A stretch of DNA of 64,000 nucleotides. Origin: Aquila chrysaetos chrysaetos (Eukaryota > Chordata > Aves > Accipitriformes > Accipitridae). Both the position numbers and the translations under genes were made by a program. Shown here one piece after another: positions 23,395-31,570 of this stretch. The DNA lies in the NCBI RefSeq assembly GCF_900496995.4, contig NC_044027.1, positions 14,408,743 through 14,472,742 on the forward strand, given 5' to 3'. The stretch's first letter is position 1. Each line of letters begins with the position of its first letter. The notes below the pieces were generated by a model. That model did no database searches, was not told the DNA's origin, and was given only the letters and a program-made list of their open reading frames with translations.

Positions 23395-23556
23395 ATGACA
23401 AGCGAGGTGGTGGAGAATGAGTTTGAGTTTTACTCCAAAGCAGAGAAGTACTGGAAGGATGTGCCCGCCACGGTGGACGGCATGCTGGGGGGCTATGGCC
23501 ACATCTCCAGCATCGATATCAACAGCTCCAGGAAGTTCCTGCAGAGGTTTCTGCGG
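23395..23556 (+). CDS. NTMT1: NTMT1 coding exon 1
   Basis: It encodes residues 1-54, from MTSEVV to the QRFLR helix. The donor is CTGCGG|GTAGGT in phase 0. The exon's acceptor is unclear: the CAG at 23387-23389 just before ATG, or the CAG near 23360. Confidence 0.93.
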
Positions 23557-24713
23557 GTAGGTGGCACGGTCTGTCATGCTCCCAAAGGCCCATCCTTCCC
23601 CCAGCACAGAGCTGAGCTCTTCCTTCTGAGTTGCTCCATGGGATCCTCTGTTGCGTGCGTGCTGGGAAAACTTTGCCCTGCAGTGGGTCCCCCATACCCC
23701 AGTCTTGTCCACATGGTTGCCCCATTTCTCCTCTGTGGGTACCTCACAGTGGATTCAGCCCCTCATGGTTGTTGTTCCAGGATGGCCCCAACCGGACAGG
23801 GACAACCCGTGCTCTGGACTGCGGGGCTGGCATTGGCCGGATCACCAAGCGGCTGCTGCTGCCCCTCTTCAAGACGGTGGACATGGTGGACGTGACGGAG
23901 GACTTCCTCACCAAGGCCAAGAGCTACCTGGGAGAGGAGGGCAGGCGGGTGCGCAACTACTTCTGCTGCGGCCTCCAGGACTTCAGCCCCGAGCCAAACT
24001 CCTACGACGTCATCTGGATCCAGTGGGTCATTGGTGAGAGTTGCTTTGCTTGCGGGGTCTCGCCAGCCTGTCCTCCATCCAGCTTCCCCCAAGGGGCAGG
24101 TGCCCCACGCACTGTGGAGAGCTTTGGGCAGGAGAGCTTGAGGTCTGCGTTAAAGATGAGCATCACAGCACGGGTGGGAGGCCGAGTTGGGGACCTACCC
24201 TCCGTGGGCACTACAAGGGCATTGCACTGTGGGGTCTTTTCCCCCAAGCCCTTGGAGGCCAGGGCAGAGGTGTGGGTTGGATAGAGTTGGATAGAGCCTG
24301 TGGGACACAAGTTGGAAACCTCCAAACTAAAGCTTTCACCTGCAAACGGCTCCAGTATTTGGCTGCCTGGGTCCCAACTGCAACCTCCCAGTCTCCTCCC
24401 CTCCTCCTGTGCCCGTCACCCCATGCCCTCTAACCCCCCCTGCTCTGCCCCTCCAGGACATCTCACCGACAACCACCTCTCCGACTTCCTGAAGCGTTGC
24501 CGTGCTGGCCTGCGGCCCAACGGCATCGTGGTCATCAAGGACAACATGGCTCAGGAGGGCGTGATCATGGACGATGTGGACAGCAGCGTCTGCCGGGACC
24601 TGGACGTGGTCCGTAAGATCATCCGCCGAGCTGGGCTGCACCTCCTGGCCGAGGAGCGCCAGGAGAACTTCCCTGATGAGATCTACCACGTCTACACCTT
24701 CGCCATGAGATGA
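23395..24713 (+). CDS. NTMT1: NTMT1, N-terminal Xaa-Pro-Lys N-methyltransferase 1 (whole spliced CDS)
   Basis: This is an SAM-dependent class I methyltransferase that methylates the alpha-amine of proteins beginning X-Pro-Lys after Met removal; RCC1, SET and CENPs are known targets, and it acts mainly in the nucleus. Three coding exons (23395-23556, 23781-24033, 24457-24713) join in frame by GT/AG sites to 672 nt, or 223 aa, the same length as human NTMT1. Visible residues are W20 in the N-terminal extension, the SAM loop LDCGAGIGR (66-74) with G69 and R74, D91 after strand 2, Q135 in IWIQW, and N168 and D180 of the substrate channel (KDNMAQEG and DDVDSS). These match the family's known binding residues, so the enzyme should be active. 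The start ATG is fixed by the MTSEVVE N-terminus and the full length. The gene converges on ASB6, whose 3' end lies under 1 kb downstream. No frameshift or truncation is visible. Confidence 0.97.
23781..24033 (+). CDS. NTMT1: NTMT1 coding exon 2 (SAM-binding core)
   Basis: Acceptor GTTCCAG|GATGGC follows a 224-bp intron. The exon encodes residues 55-138 plus the first base of G139, with the glycine-rich SAM motif, D91 and the IWIQWVI strand. Donor ATTG|GTGAGA is in phase 1. Confidence 0.95.
24457..24713 (+). CDS. NTMT1: NTMT1 coding exon 3 (C-terminal)
   Basis: Acceptor CTCCAG|GACATC follows a 423-bp intron and completes G139 in phase. It encodes residues 139-223 with KDNMAQEG and DDVDSSVCRD, ending in the FAMR C-terminus and TGA at 24711-24713. 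Confidence 0.95.
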
Positions 24714-24931
24714 GGATGGCCGGCGGTGGGAGAAGGTCTCTCCAGGGCCAGCTCAGAGCACGGGCCAGCACGGTGGTTCCTGCCAGGGCCGGGAGGGGTG
24801 AGGACCGTGCCTTCACTGCGGGGTGGCAGACAACAGCGAGGGCGTCACGACTCCCTCTCTCCGGGGCTGGTGGCAAGGATGGGGCTTTGTCTTCCAAGTT
24901 GCTGCTGTTTGTGAAAAAGAGGTGTTTGCCA

Positions 24932-24937
24932 AATACA
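24932..24937 (+). terminator. NTMT1: Probable NTMT1 poly(A) signal (AATACA variant)
   Basis: AATACA lies 219 bp after the stop codon and is followed by a T/G-rich stretch near 24938-24975. No canonical AATAAA is seen in the 1 kb after the stop, so this variant is the best candidate. Confidence 0.45.
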
Positions 24938-25829
24938 TTTTCCTGCTGTTGCACTTCCGCACGTGGGCTTTGTCAGATGCAGCGTTGGCTTGATGCCACC
25001 TTTGGGGGCTCTGTACAGGAGCAAGAGGCCTGCTCTGTGGGCACCAGCAGGTTGCTGACTGCAGTCGCACAGGGCTCCTGTTAGTGAGCAGGAGCTCAGA
25101 GCACCTCTATGAGGGTCTGGGCTCCCTTCCTTGCTTGGGTGTTTGACCCTTGCCCACTCTTGAACTTGCTGCTGTTCACAGCAACAAGCTGGGCAAGGCA
25201 AATGGGAGAAATCTCTGCCATTTCCCTGGGGTGGGTTGGGGAGGCAACACCAGGTTCTGGGGCTTCATGCAGGCCTTTCCTTTAAACCCAGGAGCAGGTT
25301 TCCCACACGTGCAGAAAAAAGGGAGGTGGATGCAATCCTGGGTCCCCCACATCCTCCTCCAGGGATAGGGGTAACTCAGACAAAGCCCTGCAACCCTGGG
25401 AGAGAGCTGCTGTGCTCTGGGCATTAATGGGGAACCTGCTCTGAACTACCCCCGGACCCCCCCCCAGCCCATTACCGCAGACTCACATGATGCCCAGCAC
25501 CTCCCGCTCGAATGCTGTGACACTACAGCTGCTCTCCCAACACCCCACACCATCACCCAGCTTTGAACACTCCCATCTCCTCCTTGGCCATAACCACGTC
25601 GTTTTGCCCAACTCTGGCCACTGGCTTGTGCCAACCTAACCCAACACGACTTGGCCAACACTGGCACGACTGTTTGCCAGGTGGGTGAGCCAACAGGCAG
25701 ACCCCAACTGCAGCCCGTCCCTCCAGCCAAGCTCACACGTGATTCCACCCATCCCTGCAGAGCCGTCTCCTCCACCCCATCTCTCCTGCAGAAGAAACAA
25801 GCCCCTTGTCATTATTACAAAAGGCCTCA
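24938..25829. other. Intergenic gap between convergent NTMT1 and ASB6
   Basis: This is plain sequence with CCAACAC-like C/A-rich stretches (25560-25680). No gene is visible. In human, C9orf50 lies between these two genes; nothing like a coding exon for it was seen here. Confidence 0.6.
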
Positions 25830-25835
25830 TTTAAT
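25830..25835 (-). terminator. ASB6: Probable ASB6 poly(A) signal (ATTAAA on minus strand)
   Basis: TTTAAT on the + strand reads ATTAAA, the commonest variant signal, about 1.4 kb after the ASB6 stop. No AATAAA was noticed nearer. Cleavage would fall near 25.81 kb, about 0.85 kb from the NTMT1 poly(A) site. Confidence 0.4.
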
Positions 25836-27230
25836 TGCTCATTTCCCATTCCAGACACCAGGGGGAATATTTGATCACATTATTATTATTTTTAAACATC
25901 AATTCATCAAGATGTATAGCTCCAGTTCCACAGGGTGGGAGAAGGTAAAACTCATGCTGCCAGGAAGGCAACGGGGGGAGACAACCCTTCTGCAGCTAAA
26001 CTGCCAGTGGATCCCAGATCCCCCTGCTATAAACTGTACCTACTCAGAATACTGGTTTTTTTTTTCCTCTTTTCATCCTCTTCTGCGTCTGTCCCCCATG
26101 ACAAACAAAAACCAAAATAACAAAAACGTGGGGGGTCAGCTCTGTGGCCAGTCTTTGGCATATCACAAGGAAGCAGATGCCTAGAAGGGGAGAGAGATAG
26201 CTGTGGCAAGGCTGGGACACGGGACCTCCAGAGTTTGGAGCTTCCAATAGCAACTTGGAAAGAAAACCCCGAGTCCTGCTGCAGCTTCTTGTTCCTGGGA
26301 AGGAGGCACAGGAGACCAACATCCTGGGAACAGTCAGCAAGGGAAAGAGCGAAGGAACAGGGAGGGAGGCACGAGGCTCTCAGCAGAGTTAGCTGCCTGT
26401 TCCTCATCCTTGCACAGGGAAAGCACCACAAAGCTGAGAAACATCCATTTGTCTGTTTTAGAGCCCAGCGCCTCCGAGATGTCCTTGGACAGTCCTCCGT
26501 GCCGGGAGGATGGGGTTCTCCCAGCAGAAACTCAAGAGGGTGCGGAGCAGCCAGCCACTGCTGCCAGCCCTGCTTTCCTTCACCCTCGCCCCTGGTTTCA
26601 GAAGCTCTCGTGAGCGAGGAAGGCATCCACATCCACAGGGAGGTGCTGGACCTGCCTCCACCACAGCTGCTCCCACCACCAGGACAAGAAGCAGGAAACC
26701 AGGACACCGATGCCAGCACTCTCCTAGCACAGGGAACGCCTCTTCTCCCAGCACCCCAAGGCATCTCACAGCTCTGCCGTTCGCCTAAGGCACTGCTTCA
26801 CCCACCCCAGACCTGGCAGGGCTGCAAAGAGAAGGGACAAGCTGCCTGTCCAGTCACACCACTCCAGCTGCCCCACAGCCTGCCAGGACTTTTCTTAAAA
26901 TCCAAACAAACCACCCCTCTGCCCAAGTATCCAGGTCCCCGATGTCCAGGGGCTTTCTTCACCCCCAGGGAGCCACAGGGCTCTGCCTGCCTCCCCACAA
27001 CGTGCCCCAGAGCAACGAGGCCTCCACAGACGTGCACGTGGCATCATGCCCAAAAAAGCATACCCCCCAGAACACAGCAGAGAGGGACGCTGTGGGCAGC
27101 ACTGGCCAAGCCGTGGGCATGTGGACAGCAACACCTCTTGCAGCAGAGAAAACTGGCCCAGAGCAGAGATGTGGTGGCTGTAGGCGCACCACAACTGTGG
27201 AGGGAGGACATGGAGAGGCATTAGTCAGGC
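25836..27230 (-). other. ASB6: ASB6 3' UTR (inferred)
   Basis: There is no minus-strand coding continuation after the stop. The segment between the stop and the ATTAAA signal is taken as 3' UTR. A 329-codon frame on the opposite strand (26235-27224) has no recognisable domain and is treated as chance antisense. Confidence 0.5.
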
Positions 27231-27907
27231 TCAGAGGTCCTCGTGCCCAGCAGCAGCGTGGTCAATGAGGAGGTACCACTTCAGCCTGTCTGGAAGAGGT
27301 AGAGCCTTGATTTTAACATCTACTGGCCACGGTTTAAGGCGCTGCCGAATAAACACCCTGCAGAGATGTTTCAATGCCTGTGGGGAGCGCTCCAGCTGCT
27401 TCAGAGAGCAGAAGAGAGTCCTGATCTTCTCCCCGTGGTACCTACAGCTGCTGGTGTTGACCTCAAAGTTGCTGGGCAGCTGGATGGCTTGTGAACTGGC
27501 CATCATGAGCTCCAGCAGAGTCTGACCCTTCTGGATGAGGTCGGTAGAGAAGCTGTCATCTTCAGAGACGCTGAGGTGCGAGCAGAGGCACTCGAAGACG
27601 ATGTGGAAGCCTGACCAGCACGAGGGACCATGGAGGGAGCAGTTGTAGGCAGCACCTGACTCCAGCAAGAAACGCAGCAGTGGGAAGTGGCGTTTGAAGC
27701 TTTTGAAGCAGAGGTGCGTGAGGGACTCAGGGGCCGGGCACTCACTGGGGTTGGCACCGTGGGCCAGCAGCAGCTGTGTGACACGAAAGCAGAAGCGATT
27801 GATCACCTGTGCCTCCTCGGTGCTGCTGCACGCCATTTCTCCCAGCAGGAAGATAACGTAGGTGAAGGCAGTGTCACCATCTTTGGTGGTGGCCCTGACG
27901 TCTGCAC
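27231..27907 (-). CDS. ASB6: ASB6 coding exon 6 (last ankyrin repeats and SOCS box)
   Basis: Acceptor CTCCAG|GTGCAG follows a 201-bp intron. It encodes residues 197-421: GADVRATTKDGDTAF, the LLLAHGANPSECP repeat, the HFPLLRFLLESGAAY repeat, a linker, and the SOCS box. TGA lies at 27231-27233. Confidence 0.96.
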
Positions 27908-30481
27908 CTGGAGGAAGGGACAAAGAATGTAACTGGCATTGCAGACAACGAGGCCAGGACAGCGCTAACTCTGGCACTGCTGGGCTTTACTCTTGCTGAA
28001 GTGGGAACATAAAGGAGTTGGGAGGGCACTGCCCAGTGCTGTACAAAGAATCAGCCAGCGCTAGGCCTGGAGAGATTGTGTGCAGAGAGGGGAGAAGGTT
28101 GCCCTCACCTCCTTCCAACAGGAGATGGATGCTCTCGGTGTTGTGGATCTGGACACCGTCACTGCTGGCCAGGGCATGCAACAGCGCTGTTTTTCCTGCA
28201 ACGCAGCCATCGGTCAGTCAGATGAAAATAGGGTGACACCCCAAATGGCAGGAAGGAAAACAATCCACCCCACCAACCAGGTGGCCAAACATGGGAAGAG
28301 ACAACCCTTCTACTTCTGGCAGGCTTCTGCTGTCCCTGTGATGGTGCACAGCTGTGGGGACAGGGTCACAGGCCACACGTGCAGGGCTGGTGGTGGCCCC
28401 AGAGGCCATGTGAGCCATGGTACAGTGAGTTTTAGAGCATGTGGGCACCACGGGGCTATGGAGGCACAGCCCCATCCCGCTTCCCAGGGACTGCGTGGAG
28501 CTCATTTCAGTCCCCTTCTACACCTGACACAGCCAGCATACAAAGAGAAAACACAGAGCACCAGGGAGGTTCTGCAGCCTGCACCCAACTTCCAAACCGG
28601 TTTGTAATCAGAGAGCACTTGCAGCAGCAAGACGGAAAGACCCGGACCCCGTGCCCTGCTCTAGCCCACTCATGATGGCCGACTGCTGGGAGCACCCGGG
28701 CTGGGGGAGCCAGACGGGGCACACAGACCGTTTTTGTCAGCTGCGTTGACATCGGCCCCCAGCTGAAGCAGCCGCTGAAGGCATGGCAACCGCTCGGGCT
28801 CCTCACTGGCCAGGTCGAGAGGACTGCTCTCATGGATCTGCATAGAGCAAGAGGAAAAAAACCACAAGTATTAAAGACTATTTGTGAGTGCCTCCAGAGT
28901 CGCTACTGGGGCTTCATCATGGCCAGCATGAGAGCATATTTCAACCCATCCCCCAAAAATCAAAGTGAACCTTCCCCAGTGTATCCACAGGGAAAGGTTT
29001 ATCTACCCCAGCCTTCTCCCACCTATCGCTCCATGGCAGAGGCAGGTTTGCTTGGCCAAAGGCACCCTGAACTTCAGCCACAGCATCGGAACGCTACAGA
29101 CAACGGGCACAGGAGGTCACCAAGGGGAAGCGGTGGGAGGTGGGGAGCAGGGAGGGCTGTCCCCACACTCCAGTCCCTTGCAGCTAAGTCTCAATGGGGC
29201 GCAGCTTGGCCGTGCCCAGGCAGCTAAGTCCGTACCCGGTCTCTCCGGTTAATGTCGGCCCCGTGGTGCACCAGGAGCTCCACCATATCCGGCTGGTTGC
29301 GGAGCACTGCGATGTGCAGGGGGGTGTAGTAGGTGACTGGATCTGAGGACAAAAACACAAGAGTCAGAGAGAACTAAGGGCTTTCCCATAACGGCCCCAA
29401 TACCCACCAAAAGCAGAAGGAGGCAGCTGGCGAGGGCCCCGAGAATGTCGTGATGCCCATGAAAACAGGACTGTCACAGACACCCCAGGTCCTGCTTTTA
29501 CAACGGCTCCATCTCTGCCAAAAGCCCTCAAAGCTGCAAACTGGCCCCCAAGCCCCTGGCCATCCCCCAGTCCATCCCTGCGGCTGGGTCTGGACACAGG
29601 CAGATCCATGCTATTCCAGCAAGGAGCGGGGATCTGAGCTGGCAGCACCCTCTCTCTCTGCCCCAGCTATCACCGTCTCCCAGGGCAGCTTCTCACCAGC
29701 TGGTTCCTCCTGGCCAGGCCCAGTCCCCTTCCCACCAGCCTTACCTTCAAAGCTGAGATCAGCTCCAAACTCCAGGAGGATTTCTGCAGCAGGGACGAGC
29801 CCCAGCTCGGTGACCTTCAGCAAAGCATAGCTCACACCTTCCTGATAAAACGGGGAGTGAGTCTCCCGCTCCAAGACTCGTCTCACAGCCGAGAGCTGGC
29901 TCCTGTCATTGCCCAGACAGGCAGGGCTTAAGACACACAAAAACAACCAGTTACTCAGCTGAACGGCACACGTCTCAGGGGTGTGCAAGGGTCAGTGTAG
30001 CACCAGAGAAGAAGAAAAATCCCTAGTCTCCCCTCTTGTCACGTAACCACCAGGTCTCTAATCTGTTGGCTGTAGGGTTAAGCAGCAGCGTCAGGGTCAC
30101 AGCTGAACCCCAGTTTAGGTTTTACTGCCATGGGTCAGCCAGAAACGGCTGTTCCTGGGGAACACACGTAGTCCCTGTGTTTGCTCTGCTCCACCCCCAC
30201 ATTCCCAAAGAAAAGCAGTAAGAGGAAGGTCTGTGGGATGAGGTGGGGTTTGTTCCCAGCCAGTGCTGTGTCTGACCTCGGCCGCATCGCTGAGCTCCAG
30301 CCATCACCCCCTAAAACACCAAGTGGCTGTTTAGCCCCAGAGCTCTGCTCACAGCCCCGTCTAGTTACCTCTCAAGGGTGCTCTGCTGTTCCGCATCCTG
30401 TATTGCCAGCAACCCCAAGATCTCGTCTACCAGGGGCTGATACTCGAAGATGATCCTGCGGAAGCCGTGCAGGAAAGGCAT
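27231..30481 (-). CDS. ASB6: ASB6, ankyrin repeat and SOCS box protein 6 (whole spliced CDS)
   Basis: ASB6 is the substrate-recognition subunit of an Elongin B/C-Cullin 5-Rbx2 ubiquitin ligase; the adaptor APS (SH2B2) is the partner known for mammalian ASB6. Six minus-strand exons (30481-30369, 29926-29745, 29342-29236, 28838-28739, 28195-28109, 27907-27231) join in frame to 1266 nt, or 421 aa, equal to human. The N-terminus is MPFLHGFRRI. Ankyrin-type repeats run from about residue 60 to 290, for example TPLHIAVLRNQPDMVELLV and SPLDLASEEPERLPCLQRLL. The SOCS box occupies about 373-412: the BC box ALKHLCRVFI (374-383) fits the Elongin C consensus, and the Cul5 box ALPLPD is at 398-403. All key ligase-docking residues are present. 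ASB6 is convergent with NTMT1 and divergent from PRRX2. It probably has an untranslated first exon in the CpG island near 31.36 kb. Confidence 0.97.
28109..28195 (-). CDS. ASB6: ASB6 coding exon 5
   Basis: Acceptor TTGCAG|GAAAAA starts GKTALLHALASS, and the exon runs to LLLEG plus one base. Donor GGAG|GTGAGG is in phase 1. The preceding intron is 543 bp. Confidence 0.94.
28739..28838 (-). CDS. ASB6: ASB6 coding exon 4
   Basis: Acceptor TATGCAG|ATCCAT starts IHESSPLDLAS, and the exon runs to AADKN plus one base. The donor AACG|GTCTGT is weak. It is the only poor splice site in the gene, yet the frame requires it. Confidence 0.92.
29236..29342 (-). CDS. ASB6: ASB6 coding exon 3 (ankyrin repeat)
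   Basis: Acceptor CCTCAG|ATCCAG begins DPVTYYTPLHIAV, a clear ankyrin TPLH repeat that ends HHGADINRRDR. Donor GACCGG|GTACGG is in phase 0. Confidence 0.95.
29745..29926 (-). CDS. ASB6: ASB6 coding exon 2
   Basis: Acceptor CTTAAG|CCCTGC completes S38. The exon contains THSPFYQEGVSYALLK and ends at GAAG|GTAAGG in phase 1. The preceding intron is 442 bp. Confidence 0.93.
30369..30481 (-). CDS. ASB6: ASB6 coding exon 1
   Basis: It encodes MPFLHGFRRI to residue 37 plus two bases. Donor GAGAG|GTAACT is in phase 2. The ATG has A at -3. An upstream out-of-frame ATG at 30524 overlaps this exon. Confidence 0.95.
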
Positions 30482-30524
30482 CGTGCTCTGCTCTGCGCAC
30501 AGACTGTCCAGGGGCCTCCAGCAT
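30372..30524 (-). CDS. Upstream ORF overlapping the ASB6 start codon
   Basis: An ATG at 30524, with G at -3, opens a 50-codon frame that begins MLEAPGQSV. It overlaps the ASB6 ATG (30481) out of frame and stops with TGA at 30374-30372 still inside ASB6 exon 1. If the mature 5' UTR includes this stretch, ribosomes reaching ASB6 would need leaky scanning. A functional peptide is not claimed. Confidence 0.35.
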   Translation of the reverse strand: MLEAPGQSVRRAEHDAFPARLPQDHLRVSAPGRRDLGVAGNTGCGTAEHP

Positions 30525-31351
30525 GGCAGTGGTGTCTTCCCCCACGCAGGACTCTGGTGGACAGACCCTGGCGCTGCCTGGTTTCCAAAGGATTTTTCCT
30601 TCCTTTTAAAACAAACAAGCCCTTCTAGCAGTTTTGCACTTAGAAAAAAACTGCAGCCTTCCTCCCTCCCTCCTTATGCGTTTCTAAAAGGCAACAAAGA
30701 CCAGCGCAACACTCTCCTCCCACACACCACGGAGGTGTATTCCAATTATCTCCCGCACGCAGAGCCGCAAATTGGAGTTATCTGGGCGCAGGAAGAAAAC
30801 ACGCCAGGCAGAGCCCAGGCTCAGGGCAAACCCCCTTTGCAGAGGCTCTGCCGCAAGCTCCCACATGCTGGAGGTGCCAGGTGAGGGCAGCCAGAGCAGA
30901 GAGGGGCTCCGGGGTTGCCTGTGACCAGCAGACCCCTGCCTGGGGGAAAAGCAGGGCTGGAGCAGCCCCCGCAAGGCCGGGGGCCCCGTAGCCCCCCCGC
31001 GACCCCCAGCAGCCAGTGCGGGGACCACCAATCCCCCCAGCGCACAGGGCGGCAACCCCGAGGAGGGGACCGAGAGGCCCCTAAATCTCACCGCGATCCA
31101 CGGGGGGCAAGCGCAGAGGCCTACAAACCCCTCAGCACCCCGGGGGGGGGGGGGGGGCCGGGACCCCGCCGGGATGGCCCCAGCGGCCCCTAACCCCGCC
31201 GCACCCCACGGGGCGAATCCCCGGAGCGAGCCCGGGAGCGCCCGCAGGGCCTCCAAACTCCACGGGAAGGGGAACCGGAGACCCCAGCAACCACCCTCCC
31301 CTCAGAGGAGCCGCCCCGGGGCTGAGACCGCCACGACTCGCCGCCCCTCAC

Positions 31352-31410
31352 CTTCCCCGGCGCCGCCGCCGGAAGCGGAAGCCGCCGGTTGTGCCGGGAG
31401 GCGGGGGGGG
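31352..31410 (-). other. ASB6: Inferred untranslated first exon of ASB6
   Basis: A minus-strand consensus donor GGGGAAG|GTGAGG lies in the CpG core, 0.87 kb before the ATG. The 5' edge is a guess. The acceptor joining it to coding exon 1 is not certain; a candidate is GGAAACCAG|GCAGC upstream of the ATG. Confidence 0.4.
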
Positions 31411-31419
31411 GGCTCGCTG

Positions 31420-31570
31420 GGAGGGGCGGGGCCTCATCGGAGGGGCGGGGCCTCACCGGAGGGGCGGGATCGCACCGGAGGGGCGGGGTCACACCGGAGG
31501 GGCGGGGTCACACCGGAGGGGCGGGGTCACACCGGAGGGGCGGGGTCACACCGGAGGGGCGGGGCGGGGC
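31420..31570. repeat. 19-bp promoter minisatellite, each unit a GC box
   Basis: About 7.9 tandem copies of a 19-bp unit begin GGAGGGGCGGGG. Units start at 31420, 31439, 31458, 31477, 31496, 31515, 31534 and 31553 (partial). Units 4-7 are identical, which indicates recent expansion; units 1-3 vary in the last seven bases. Each copy holds a GGGGCGGGG or near-identical Sp1/KLF site. The array abuts the inferred ASB6 transcription start. Confidence 0.9.

Noticed and set aside
26235-27224. 329-codon + strand open frame
   Set aside because: It is antisense to the inferred ASB6 3' UTR, with no recognisable motif and composition-driven codons.
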